From assembly GCF_029395675.1 (NCBI RefSeq), contig NZ_CP115184.1, positions 248,001-312,000 of the forward strand: a stretch of DNA of 64,000 nt, read 5' to 3'. Shown here piece after piece: positions 42,695 to 53,411 of the stretch (positions within the stretch are counted from its first letter, which is position 1; the number at the start of each line of letters is the position of its first letter). A program made the position numbers and the translations under genes. The notes beneath the pieces were generated by a model. That model was not told the origin of the DNA, searched no databases, and was given only the letters and a program-made list of their open reading frames with translations. This stretch comes from Janibacter cremeus (GTDB taxonomy: Bacteria > Actinomycetota > Actinomycetes > Actinomycetales > Dermatophilaceae).

Positions 42695-44676
42695 CCGACA
42701 CCCACGCCGCCACCGCACCCGTGGGTTTCCGCGGCCCCGTGGACCCGGGGGTGCGTCCGCAGGACGACCTCTTCGGCCACGTCAACAACCACTGGCTGAA
42801 GACCGTCGAGATCCCCGCGGACCGTGGACGCTACGGCGTCTTCGACGTCCTGCGCGAGCGCGCCGAGGACGATGTGCGAGCCCTCATCGAGGAGGTCGGT
42901 GCCGACCCCGACAGCCCGAGCGACTCGATCGCGGGCAAGGTCGGGGCCCTCTACCGGTCCTTCCTCGACGAGGAGCGCGCCGACGAGCTCGGCGCCCGCC
43001 CGTTGGCCGAGCTGCTCGCCGCCGTGGACGAGGTCGCCTCCGTGGCCGATCTCGTCACGCTCACCGGTCGGCTGGCCCGGGACGGCGTCAGCGGTTTCGT
43101 CCAGCCCTTCGTCAACACCGACGACAGGGACTCCTCCCGCTACGTCGTCTACCTGGAGCAGGGCGGCCTCGGGCTGCCCGACGAGTCGTACTACCGCGAG
43201 TCCCAGCACGAGGCGACGGTCACCGCCTACCGCGGGCACGTCGCGCGACTGCTCGCCCTGGCGAGCGACATGGACGAGGCCGCCGCGACGGACGCCGCCG
43301 AGCGGGTCGTCGACCTGGAGACCCGGCTGGCCGAGGATCACTGGGACCGGGTCGCCAACCGTGACCCGATCCGCACCTACACCCTCATGACCGCCGACGA
43401 GCTCGCCGGCCTCACCCCCCAGGTCGACTGGGCCGGGTGGGCCGCGGCGCTCGGGGCGGCCACCCCCTTCGCCGAGGTCGTCGTGCGTCAGCCCGACTAC
43501 CTGCGCGGGTTGTCCTCCTTGCTCGCCTCGGTCGACCTGGCGACGTGGCGCGACTGGCTGCGCCTGCGCATCGTGCAGTCGCTGGCCGCCTACCTCGACA
43601 GCCGCATCGTGGAGGAGGAGTTCGACTTCGTCGGCCGCACCCTCTCCGGCATCCCCGAGCAGCGGGCCCGCTGGAAGCGCGGCGTCTCGCTCGTCGACGC
43701 CTCCCTCGGCGAGGCTGTCGGCAAGCTCTACGTCGAGCGGCACTTCCCGCCGGCCGCCCGTGAGCGGATGGTCGCGCTCGTCGACAACCTCGTCGAGGCC
43801 TTCCGCCGCTCCTTCGCCACGTCGACGTGGATGGGGGAGGAGACCAAGCAGGAGGCCCTGCGCAAGCTCGAGGCCTTCACCCCGAAGATCGGCCACCCCG
43901 TCCGGTGGCGCGACTACTCCGCCCTCGAGATCGTCGAGGGCGACCTCGTCGGCAACGTGCGCCGGGTCGCCGCCTTCGAGGTCGACCGCGCCCTGGCCAA
44001 GCTCGGTGGGCCGGTCGACCGGGACGAGTGGTTCCTCACCCCGCAGACCGTCAACGCCTACTACAACCCCGGTCTGAACGAGATCGTCTTCCCCGCCGCC
44101 ATCCTCCAGCCGCCCTTCTTCGACGCCGAGGGCGACGACGCGGACAACTACGGCGGCATCGGTGCGGTCATCGGCCACGAGATCGGGCACGGCTTCGACG
44201 ACGCCGGCTCGACCTTCGACGGGCAGGGCAACCTGCGCGACTGGTGGACCGAGTCCGACCGCGAGGCCTTCGAGGAGCGGCGCGATGCCCTCATCGAGCA
44301 GTTCGACGCCTACGAGACGCGCCACGCGCCGGGCCACACCATCAACGGCGCCCTGACGGTCGGGGAGAACATCGGCGACATCGGTGGTCTGGCCATCGGC
44401 CACGCCGCCTACCGGATCGCCGTGGGCGAGCGGGCCTCGCAGACCGACGACTCCGGGCTGACCGGGGACCAGCGGTTCTTCCACAACTGGGCCCGGGTCT
44501 GGTGTGGTGACGCCCGGACCGAGGAGGCGATCCGGCTGCTGTCGATCGACCCGCACAGTCCCCAGGACGTGCGCGGCAACGCCGTGCGCAACATCGACGC
44601 CTTCCACGAGGCCTTCGGCACCCGCGAGGGTGACGGGATGTGGCTCGACCCGGCAGAGCGCGTCAGCCTCTTCTGA
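42691..44676 (+). CDS. M13 (neprilysin/PepO) family zinc metallopeptidase
   Basis: A 661-residue oligopeptidase. The zinc motif HEIGH is at about residues 496-500 (VIGHEIGHGFDDAGS). The third ligand motif ENIGDIGG is near residue 560. The family's substrate-binding NAYYNPGLNEIVFPAAILQPPFF precedes the zinc site, and the C-terminus has NVDAFHEAFG-like NIDAFHEAFG. There is no signal peptide, so it is probably cytoplasmic, as for PepO. ATG at 42691 is coupled to the small membrane protein. Confidence 0.92.
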   Translation: MTDTHAATAPVGFRGPVDPGVRPQDDLFGHVNNHWLKTVEIPADRGRYGVFDVLRERAEDDVRALIEEVGADPDSPSDSIAGKVGALYRSFLDEERADELGARPLAELLAAVDEVASVADLVTLTGRLARDGVSGFVQPFVNTDDRDSSRYVVYLEQGGLGLPDESYYRESQHEATVTAYRGHVARLLALASDMDEAAATDAAERVVDLETRLAEDHWDRVANRDPIRTYTLMTADELAGLTPQVDWAGWAAALGAATPFAEVVVRQPDYLRGLSSLLASVDLATWRDWLRLRIVQSLAAYLDSRIVEEEFDFVGRTLSGIPEQRARWKRGVSLVDASLGEAVGKLYVERHFPPAARERMVALVDNLVEAFRRSFATSTWMGEETKQEALRKLEAFTPKIGHPVRWRDYSALEIVEGDLVGNVRRVAAFEVDRALAKLGGPVDRDEWFLTPQTVNAYYNPGLNEIVFPAAILQPPFFDAEGDDADNYGGIGAVIGHEIGHGFDDAGSTFDGQGNLRDWWTESDREAFEERRDALIEQFDAYETRHAPGHTINGALTVGENIGDIGGLAIGHAAYRIAVGERASQTDDSGLTGDQRFFHNWARVWCGDARTEEAIRLLSIDPHSPQDVRGNAVRNIDAFHEAFGTREGDGMWLDPAERVSLF

Positions 44677-44680
44677 CGCC

Positions 44681-45139
44681 GTGCCCTCCCGCGACCGCAA
44701 TGCCGCCGGCCGGGCGGAGAACGCCCGGCCGCGCGACGGGCTCGGCCGTCCGCTGCCGCACGGCAGCACCGGGGTCGAGCGCGTCGAGGAGGGTGAGCGC
44801 ACCCCGCGCGAGGCGCTGGCCCGGGCCCAGGACTACCTCGACCAGGAGATGCCCTTCCACGCCCACGAGGTCCTCGAGGAGCAGTGGAAGACCCTGCCCC
44901 GGGAGGCGCCCGAGCGCGCCCTGTGGCAGGGCCTGGCCCAGCTCGCCGTCGGGCTGACCCACCAGCGCCGGGGCAACCTGCGCGGAGCGCGCACGGTGAC
45001 CGCTCGCGGGGGCGAGGCGATCGCCCCCTTCGCCGCCGACCCGCCCCACGGCATCGACGTGAGCGGTCTCGTGGCCTGGGCGACGGCGCTCGTGGACGAC
45101 CCCGCGGCCGACGCACCGGTGCCACACCTGATGGCCTGA
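44681..45139 (+). CDS. DUF309 family protein
   Basis: A 152-residue protein with the DUF309 core from about residue 45: ALARAQDYLDQEMPFHAHEVLEEQWK, then ERALWQGLAQLAVGLTHQRRGN. The family is a small helical bundle of unknown function. The first 40 residues are charged and probably disordered. GTG at 44681 is 4 bp after the peptidase stop. The next gene, ftsY, starts about 26 bp downstream. Confidence 0.82.
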   Translation: MPSRDRNAAGRAENARPRDGLGRPLPHGSTGVERVEEGERTPREALARAQDYLDQEMPFHAHEVLEEQWKTLPREAPERALWQGLAQLAVGLTHQRRGNLRGARTVTARGGEAIAPFAADPPHGIDVSGLVAWATALVDDPAADAPVPHLMA

Positions 45140-45165
45140 CCGAGGCACTCGCAGACCCTGCGAAG

Positions 45166-46623
45166 ATGGTGCCCGTGATGGGTATCGACACGCTGACCGA
45201 GTACATCCTCGTGGCCCTCGGGCTGCTGCTCCTCCTCGGGGGGATGGCCGTCGGGCTGCTGCGCGGCCGGGGCGGGAAGTCCAAGGAGCTCCCCCCGGAG
45301 CACCGCCCGCCGGAGCGGCCGAAGGGCACCACCGACCACCGCAGCGGCACGATCGTCCTCGACCGGCCGAGCGACCACGCCAAGCCGCAGGCGCCACCCG
45401 AGGAGGCGAAGGGGGACCAGCCCCCGGCTCCCGAGGCGCCCGCCGAGAAGCCGGCCGAGCCGACGACCCCCACGCAGGAACCGGTTGACGAGGAGCCTGC
45501 AGCGGCCCCGACCGAGGCCCCGGTGGAGGAGCCGGCCGCCCGGGAGACCACCGACGAGGACTTCACCCCCGTCCGGCCCGACGCCGACGAGCGCGCCCGC
45601 ACCGCCGCCACCGCCCCGCCCGCGGAGCCGACGAGCGAGCCGGAGGTCCTGCCCGAGGCCGCACCCGAGGCTGTACCCGAGCCGGAGCTGGACACCCCGG
45701 CCCCGACACGGGACCGGATGCGCTCGCTGCGCTCCCGCCTGGCGCGCTCCAACGGCGCGATCGGCAAGGGTCTGCTCGCGCTCCTCTCCCAGGGCTCGTT
45801 GTCCGAGGAGGACTGGGAGGACGTCGAGGACACCCTCCTGGCAGCCGACCTGGGCATGGAGCCGACCACCGAGCTCGTCGACTCCCTGCGCGAGCGCGTG
45901 TCCGTGGACGGCACCACCGACCCCGAGGTCGCCAAGGACTGGCTCTACCACGACCTGCTGCGCCTGGTGGATCCGAGCATGGACCGTGGTCTCGCGGCCA
46001 GCCGCGTCGACGGCCGACCGGCGTGCATCCTCGTCGTCGGTGTCAACGGCACCGGCAAGACGACGACCGTGGGCAAGCTCGCCCGCGTCCTCGTCGCCAA
46101 CGACCGCGACGTCGTGCTCGGCGCGGCCGACACCTTCCGTGCCGCCGCGGCGGACCAGCTCGAGACCTGGGGCGCGCGCGTCGGTGTGCCGACCATCCGC
46201 AGCGACCGCGACGGGGCCGACCCGGCGTCCGTGGCCTTCGACGCGGTCCGGGCGGGCCACGAGATGGAGTCCGACGTGGTGATCATCGACACCGCGGGTC
46301 GCCTGCACAACAAGGTCGGGCTCATGGACGAGCTGGCCAAGGTCAAGCGCGTCATCGAGAAGCAGAACCCGATCGACGAGGTGCTCCTCGTCCTCGACGC
46401 GACGACCGGTCAGAACGGCCTGGCCCAGGCGAAGGTCTTCGCCGAGGCGGTCAACATCACCGGCGTCGTGCTGACCAAGCTCGACGGCACCGCGAAGGGC
46501 GGCATCGTCGTCGCGGTCCAGCGCACCCTCGGCGTGCCGGTCAAGCTGGTCGGGCTCGGAGAGGGCCGGGACGACCTGGCGCCCTTCGTCCCGGAGGCCT
46601 TCGTCGACGCGATCGTCGGCTGA
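45166..46623 (+). CDS. ftsY: signal recognition particle receptor FtsY
   Basis: A 485-residue SRP receptor GTPase that docks ribosome-nascent chain-SRP complexes at the membrane. It has an N-terminal membrane segment (residues about 12-30, YILVALGLLLLLGGMAVGLL), then a 150-residue Pro/Glu/Ala-rich acidic linker. The NG domain begins near residue 195, with G1 GVNGTGKTTTVGK at about 292, DTAGRLHNK and TKLDGTAKGG. ATG at 45166 is 6 bases after GACCCT; ATG at 45178 is possible. The membrane anchor is typical of actinobacterial FtsY. ffh, its partner, is 4 kb downstream. Confidence 0.95.
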   Translation: MVPVMGIDTLTEYILVALGLLLLLGGMAVGLLRGRGGKSKELPPEHRPPERPKGTTDHRSGTIVLDRPSDHAKPQAPPEEAKGDQPPAPEAPAEKPAEPTTPTQEPVDEEPAAAPTEAPVEEPAARETTDEDFTPVRPDADERARTAATAPPAEPTSEPEVLPEAAPEAVPEPELDTPAPTRDRMRSLRSRLARSNGAIGKGLLALLSQGSLSEEDWEDVEDTLLAADLGMEPTTELVDSLRERVSVDGTTDPEVAKDWLYHDLLRLVDPSMDRGLAASRVDGRPACILVVGVNGTGKTTTVGKLARVLVANDRDVVLGAADTFRAAAADQLETWGARVGVPTIRSDRDGADPASVAFDAVRAGHEMESDVVIIDTAGRLHNKVGLMDELAKVKRVIEKQNPIDEVLLVLDATTGQNGLAQAKVFAEAVNITGVVLTKLDGTAKGGIVVAVQRTLGVPVKLVGLGEGRDDLAPFVPEAFVDAIVG

Positions 46624-46639
46624 CGCGACCGCCGTGAGC

Positions 46640-46724
46640 GAGGTGTGGTGACGCCCCGACGAAGGGGAGATGCGGCGGCCCTTGGCCCTCGTTCCTCGGG
46701 CCTTGAGTCGGGCCACCACACCTC
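46640..46724. repeat. palindromic intergenic element between ftsY and amtB
   Basis: GAGGTGTGGTG (46640-46650) and CACCACACCTC (46714-46724) form perfect 11-bp outer arms, followed inward by CCCGAC/GTCGGG. The interior has further GGCCC/GGGCC pairing. CGAAGGGG and CCCTTCG variants of the window's 9-mer lie inside and at the right edge. Terminator for ftsY or a REP-type element are both possible. It starts with GAGGTGTG like the other intergenic repeats. Confidence 0.5.
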
Positions 46725-46769
46725 CCTTCGCCGCGGCTGACTCCCGAAGTTCACACAGCGGGCGCCCAC

Positions 46770-46807
46770 GAAACATCGCCGTAACGCCGGCGAACCGGGA
46801 GCGCAAC
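46770..46807 (+). promoter_or_regulatory. candidate GlnR box upstream of amtB
   Basis: GAAAC-N6-GTAAC-N6-GAACC-N6-GCAAC at 46770-46774, 46781-46785, 46792-46796 and 46803-46807. This is the alternating half-site pattern described for actinobacterial GlnR (gTnAc-n6-GaAAc). Matches are 5/5, 5/5, 4/5 and 4/5. It ends 22 bp before the amtB ATG, next to a GATGCT -10-like element. Confidence 0.6.
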
Positions 46808-46829
46808 CACACCGTCGGATGCTGCCGGT

Positions 46830-48508
<1,679 letters not shown>

Positions 48509-48521
48509 GCCTCCGTCGCCG

Positions 48522-50879
48522 ATGAGGAGCGACGGCGTGGGGATCAGGGCCGCGCGACTCGATCTGGCCGGTACCCGGGACTTCGCCACCCCGGGTGCCG
48601 GCCCGGCACGTCGGGCCGCGATCGCCGGCGTGACCCGTGACTGGCTCACCGGTTTGTACGCCGATGCGGTGGGGGAGCGTGAGGGAGTGGCGCTGGCCGC
48701 CGTCGGCTCCCTGGCCCGGGGGTGGTCGGGTCCGCTGAGCGACCTCGACCTCATCCTCCTCCACGACGGCCGCAGCATCCCCGCCGCCGAGCTGGGTGCG
48801 GCCGCGGAGCGGCTCTGGTACCCCGTGTGGGACTCGGGGCTCTCCTTGGACCACTCGGTGCGCTCGGTCGCCCAGTGCCGGTCGGTGGCCGGAGCGGACC
48901 TGTCGGCCGCCACCGGCCTGCTCGACCTGTCCCCGGTCGCCGGCGACCCCGGTCTGGTGGAGGCGGTCCGCGCCGGCGTCGGACGCGACTGGCGCGCCGG
49001 GGCGCGCACGCGGCTGCCGGCCTTCGCCGAGGCCGTGCGCGAGCGGCACCGCCGGCACGGTGAGCTGGCCCAGCAGGTGCAACCCGACCTGAAGGAGGCG
49101 GTCGGGGGACTGCGGGACGTCACGGTCCTGGGGGCGCTGACCCGCGCCTGGCTGGCCGACCAGCCGCACGGTCGCGTCGAGCCCGCCTTGGCGCAGCTGC
49201 TGGACGTGCGGGACGCGCTGCACGTCGTCACCGGTCGTGGTCGGGACCGGTTGGTCGCCGAGGAGCACGACGCCGTCACCGCCCTCCTCGGCCTCACCGA
49301 CCCCGACGACATGCTCGTCCGCGTCGCCACGGCCGCGCGGACCATCGCCTGGGCACTGGAGGCGACGATGCGCCGGGCGGAGCAGAGCCAGCGGGCCCGC
49401 ACCCTGCGCGTGGGGCCACGGCGGCCCCGGCTGGCCCCGCTCGGTCACGGCCTGCACGCCCACGACGGCGAGGTGGTCCTCGGGGACCCCCGGCGCGCCC
49501 GGACCGAGGCGACCCTCCCCCTTCGCGCCGCAGCCGTCGCCGCCCGCCACCGGCTCGCCCTGGCCCCGGCGACGGTCGCCAACCTCTCGCGGGCGCCGCG
49601 CCTGCCGACCCCGTGGCCGGCCGACGTGCTCGCACTCCTCACCGACCTGCTCTCGACCGGGAGCGGTCTGACCCCGGTGTGGGAGGCGCTGGACCAGGTG
49701 GGGATCGTCGAGCTGTGGCTGCCCGAGTGGGCCGGGGTGCGCTGCCGGCCCCAGCACAACCCCGTGCACCGGCACACGGTCGATCGGCACCTGCTGCAGA
49801 CGGTCGAGCAGGCCTGCGCGCTCTCCCGGGACGTCGCCCGGCCCGACCTGTTGCTGCTGGCCGCGCTGCTGCACGACATCGGCAAGGTCGCCGGGTCCCG
49901 TGACCACTCCGGGACCGGTGCCGGGCTGGCCGACATGGTCCTGCGCAGGTGGGGCCTGCCCCCTGCCGAGCGTGAGCTGGTCGTGCTCCTCGTGCGCGAG
50001 CACCTCACGCTCGTGCAGCTCGCCACCCGCCGCGACCTGGCCGACCCGGCGACGGCGGGCGCGGTCTGCGACCTCGTCGGCGGTGAGATCGAGACCTTCG
50101 AGCTGTTGCGCGCGCTGACCATCGCGGATGCCCGCGCAGCAGGGCCCGCCGCGTGGACCGACTGGCGGGCCACCCTCGTGGACACCCTCACCGGGCAGGT
50201 CCGCGCCCGGCTGACCGGCCGGGTCCCCAGCGCCGCGCTGCCGGTGGTGGCCGACCCCGTCGCCGACGACGAGGGGCGCCGTGCCGTGAGCGAGGGGCGG
50301 ACGCACGTGCGGGTGGAGGACGCTGGCTGCGGCTGGGCCGTGACCGTCCAGGCCCGGGACCGCCGAGGCCTGTTCGCCGACACCGCCGGGCTGCTCGCCG
50401 CGCAGGGACTCCGGGTGCGCCGCGCCAAGCTGGTCACCCTCGACGACCACGCGGTGGACGAATGGGTCGTGGAGTCACCCGGCCCGGACGCCCCGGACGC
50501 AGGACGCATCGCCGCGGGGCTGCACCGTCTCGCGGCGGGGGACCGGTCCGTGCTGGCCGGGCTGAAGCGTGCCCGGCGGCCCGGCACGGGGGAGAGCGGG
50601 GCGCCGGGCCCGTCGACGCCGGGGGCGCGGGCCTTCGTCGTGCCGGGCACGCAGGCAGCGACGCTGATCGAGGTGCGGGCGGGGGACCGCCCCGGGCTCC
50701 TCCATGACATCGGGTGCGCGCTGGGCTCGACCGACGTCGTCGTGCGCTCGGCGCACATCGCCACCGTCGCGGACCAGACCCTGGACACGTTCTGCCTGAC
50801 GGACCCGGAGGGGGCGCCCCTGCCTCCTGCCGCCGTCGCGCGAGCGATCTCGGCGATCCTCGGTGCCTGCGACGGGTAG
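48522..50879 (+). CDS. glnD: P-II nucleotidyltransferase / removing enzyme GlnD
   Basis: A 785-residue sensor enzyme that modifies and demodifies P-II. The nucleotidyltransferase motif is GSLARGWSGPLSDLDLILL (about residues 61-79). The HD hydrolase site is LLHDIGKVAGSRDHSGTGAG near residue 450. Two C-terminal ACT domains are at about 607 (QARDRRGLFADTAGLL) and 716 (EVRAGDRPGLLHDIGCAL), which bind glutamine in related enzymes. ATG at 48522, 13 bp after glnB. It completes the amtB-glnB-glnD operon found across actinobacteria. Confidence 0.93.
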   Translation: MRSDGVGIRAARLDLAGTRDFATPGAGPARRAAIAGVTRDWLTGLYADAVGEREGVALAAVGSLARGWSGPLSDLDLILLHDGRSIPAAELGAAAERLWYPVWDSGLSLDHSVRSVAQCRSVAGADLSAATGLLDLSPVAGDPGLVEAVRAGVGRDWRAGARTRLPAFAEAVRERHRRHGELAQQVQPDLKEAVGGLRDVTVLGALTRAWLADQPHGRVEPALAQLLDVRDALHVVTGRGRDRLVAEEHDAVTALLGLTDPDDMLVRVATAARTIAWALEATMRRAEQSQRARTLRVGPRRPRLAPLGHGLHAHDGEVVLGDPRRARTEATLPLRAAAVAARHRLALAPATVANLSRAPRLPTPWPADVLALLTDLLSTGSGLTPVWEALDQVGIVELWLPEWAGVRCRPQHNPVHRHTVDRHLLQTVEQACALSRDVARPDLLLLAALLHDIGKVAGSRDHSGTGAGLADMVLRRWGLPPAERELVVLLVREHLTLVQLATRRDLADPATAGAVCDLVGGEIETFELLRALTIADARAAGPAAWTDWRATLVDTLTGQVRARLTGRVPSAALPVVADPVADDEGRRAVSEGRTHVRVEDAGCGWAVTVQARDRRGLFADTAGLLAAQGLRVRRAKLVTLDDHAVDEWVVESPGPDAPDAGRIAAGLHRLAAGDRSVLAGLKRARRPGTGESGAPGPSTPGARAFVVPGTQAATLIEVRAGDRPGLLHDIGCALGSTDVVVRSAHIATVADQTLDTFCLTDPEGAPLPPAAVARAISAILGACDG

Positions 50880-50918
50880 GGGACGAAGGGGGTCGCGCGG
50901 GAAGATAGCCTAGGTCGG

Positions 50919-52544
50919 GTGTTCACCAGCCTGTCCGACCGCCTGACCGCGACGTTCAAGAACCTTCGCGGCAAGGGGCGGCTGTCCGAGTCCGATGTCA
51001 ACAAGACCGTCCGGGACATCCGGATGGCCCTGATCGACGCCGATGTGGCGCTGCCCGTGGTCAAGGACTTCACCCGCGCGGTGCGCGAGCGGGCCACCGG
51101 GGCCGAGGTCAGCGGGGCGCTCAACCCGGCGCAGCAGGTCATCAAGATCGTCAACGAGGAGCTCGTGACGATCCTCGGTGGCAACACCCGCTCGATCGAG
51201 TTCGCCAAGCGACCGCCGACGGTGATCATGCTCGCCGGCCTGCAGGGCTCCGGCAAGACGACCTTCGCCGGCAAGCTCGGTGCCTGGCTCAAGGAGCAGG
51301 GCCACACGCCCATCCTCGTCGCGGCCGACCTGCAGCGCCCCAATGCCGTCACCCAGCTCGAGGTGACCGGTGAGCGGGCCGGGGTCCCCGTCTTCGCGCC
51401 CGAGCGCGGCAACCTGGGCGGGCACGACGCTGTCCTCGACTCCGGGGAGGGCACCCGGTCCTTCGGTGACCCGGTCGCCGTCGGCCGCGCCGGGGTCGCG
51501 CACGCCGAGGCGCAGCACCACGACGTGGTCATCGTCGACACCGCCGGGCGGCTGGCGGTCGACGAGGCGCTGATGCAGCAGGCGGCCGACATCCGCGAGG
51601 CGGTCCGCCCCGACGAGGTCCTCTTCGTCATCGACGCGATGATCGGCCAGGCGGCGGTCGAGACGGCCCAGGCCTTCGCCGAGGGCGTCGACTTCACCGG
51701 TGTCGTCCTGTCGAAGCTCGACGGCGACGCCCGCGGTGGTGCCGCGCTGTCCGTCGCCGGGACCACCGGCCGACCGATCATGTTCGCCTCCGTGGGGGAG
51801 CAGACCCGCGACATCGAGGTCTTCCACCCCGACCGGATGGCCAGCCGCATCCTCGACATGGGTGACGTCCTCACCCTCATCGAGCAGGCCGAGCGTGCCT
51901 TCGAGCGCGGCCAGGCCGAGGAGATGCAGCGCAAGTTCCTCGCCGAGGAGGACTTCACCTTCGACGACTTCCTCCAGCAGATGTCGGCCATCAAGAAGAT
52001 GGGCTCGCTGAAGTCGATGCTCAAGATGATGCCGGGCATGGGCCAGATGTCCGCGCAGCTGGACAACCTCGACGAGCGGGAGTTCGACCGCATCGAGGCG
52101 ATGGTGCGCTCGATGACGCAGTTCGAGCGCACCCACCCCAAGCAGATCAACGGGTCGCGCCGCTCGCGCATCGCCAAGGGCTCCGGCGTCAGCGTCTCGG
52201 AGGTCAACCAGCTTCTCGAACGCTTCGGCCAGGCGCAGAAGATGATGAAGCAGATGGCCCGTGGCGGCGGCATCCCGGGGATGCCCGGTGCTCCCGGGGG
52301 CGGTGGCGGTGCCGCCAACCGCAAGAAGGGCAAGCAGCAGCAGCGCAAGAAGGGCAAGTCGGGCAACCCGGCCAAGCGTGCCCAGCAGGAGCGGGAGGCG
52401 GCCGAGAAGGCAGCCGGGCGCACCAGCGCTCCCGGCTCGGCCTTCGGTGGTGCGGCCGCGGGGGAGGGCTCCGACCAGCCCGGGCCCGCCGACCTCGACC
52501 CGAGCCAGCTGCCCAAGGGCTTCGAGAAGTTCCTGGGTCGGTAG
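50919..52544 (+). CDS. ffh: signal recognition particle protein
   Basis: A 541-residue SRP GTPase that binds 4.5S RNA and signal sequences. The NG domain has G1 GLQGSGKTTFAGKL near residue 108, DTAGRLAVD, and SKLDGDARGGAALS. The methionine-rich M domain starts near residue 330 (QMSAIKKMGSLKSMLKMMPG, with SRRSRIAKGSG for RNA binding). A 90-residue Lys/Gly/Gln-rich tail follows (KKGKQQQRKKGKSG). GTG at 50919 lies 7 bases after TAGCCT (50906-50911), so it is probably leaderless. The stop overlaps the hydrolase gene by one base. Confidence 0.96.
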   Translation: MFTSLSDRLTATFKNLRGKGRLSESDVNKTVRDIRMALIDADVALPVVKDFTRAVRERATGAEVSGALNPAQQVIKIVNEELVTILGGNTRSIEFAKRPPTVIMLAGLQGSGKTTFAGKLGAWLKEQGHTPILVAADLQRPNAVTQLEVTGERAGVPVFAPERGNLGGHDAVLDSGEGTRSFGDPVAVGRAGVAHAEAQHHDVVIVDTAGRLAVDEALMQQAADIREAVRPDEVLFVIDAMIGQAAVETAQAFAEGVDFTGVVLSKLDGDARGGAALSVAGTTGRPIMFASVGEQTRDIEVFHPDRMASRILDMGDVLTLIEQAERAFERGQAEEMQRKFLAEEDFTFDDFLQQMSAIKKMGSLKSMLKMMPGMGQMSAQLDNLDEREFDRIEAMVRSMTQFERTHPKQINGSRRSRIAKGSGVSVSEVNQLLERFGQAQKMMKQMARGGGIPGMPGAPGGGGGAANRKKGKQQQRKKGKSGNPAKRAQQEREAAEKAAGRTSAPGSAFGGAAAGEGSDQPGPADLDPSQLPKGFEKFLGR

Positions 52545-53347
52545 TGGGCGAGCCGGCGCTGCACACGGTCAGCTCGGGGGAGTCGGGGCCCCGGGTCGCC
52601 TTCTGCCACGGACTGCTGGGCCAGGGGCGCAACTGGAACCAGATCGCCAAGGGTCTCGCCGACATCAGTCGACCCACCCTGGTCGACATGCCCGACCACG
52701 GGCACTCCCCGTGGTCGGAGCGCATCGACTACTTCGACGCGGCCGCGGTGCTCGCCGACACCCTGCGGGCCATCGATCCCGAGGAGCCCTGGACGGTCGT
52801 CGGGCACTCGATGGGCGGCAAGACCGCCATGGTGCTGGCGCTGACCGAGCCGGAGCTCGTCGAGCGGCTCGCGGTCGTGGACATCTCGCCGGCGCCCACC
52901 GCCTCGTTCACCCAGTTCGAGACCTTCCTCGCCGGGATGCGCGGGGTGGACCTCGACGCGGTGAGCAGCCGCGCGGACGCCGACGAGGCGATGCGGGAGG
53001 CGGCCCCCGACCCGGCGATCCGCGGATTCCTCCTGCAGAACCTCCGGCGTGACGGCGACGGGTGGCGCTGGCTGCCCAACCTGGCGCTGCTCGAGCGCGA
53101 CATCGCCGCCATCGGCGGGTGGCCGGAGGAGCGCATCGCCGAGCTTCCCCCCTTCGACGGGCCGGTGCTGTGGCTCTCCGGCGCGAACTCCCCGTACGTC
53201 TCGCAGGAGAACGACGCCGAGATGCGGCGGCTCTTCCCCCGGGTGCGCCAGGTGACGGTCAAGGAGGCCGGCCACTGGGTCCACTCCGAGCAGCCGGAGG
53301 TGACCACGGCGGCCCTGCGCGCGCTGATCACCGGCGAGCGCGGCTGA
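52544..53347 (+). CDS. alpha/beta-fold hydrolase
   Basis: A 267-residue serine hydrolase. The nucleophile elbow is VVGHSMGGKTAMVLA (Ser near residue 88). The oxyanion region is FCHGLLGQGRNWNQI, an acid is near WLSGANSPYVSQENDAE, and the catalytic His is in EAGHWVHSEQPE. It resembles YbfF-type esterases, but the substrate is unknown. GTG at 52544 shares a base with the ffh stop, so it is coupled to ffh. Confidence 0.85.
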   Translation: MGEPALHTVSSGESGPRVAFCHGLLGQGRNWNQIAKGLADISRPTLVDMPDHGHSPWSERIDYFDAAAVLADTLRAIDPEEPWTVVGHSMGGKTAMVLALTEPELVERLAVVDISPAPTASFTQFETFLAGMRGVDLDAVSSRADADEAMREAAPDPAIRGFLLQNLRRDGDGWRWLPNLALLERDIAAIGGWPEERIAELPPFDGPVLWLSGANSPYVSQENDAEMRRLFPRVRQVTVKEAGHWVHSEQPEVTTAALRALITGERG

Positions 53348-53411
53348 GCAGACGTGTGATGGGGTGGAGGGGGTGCCCGTCCTTGGGCACTCCCGAGCAG
53401 AAGGAGACGTC

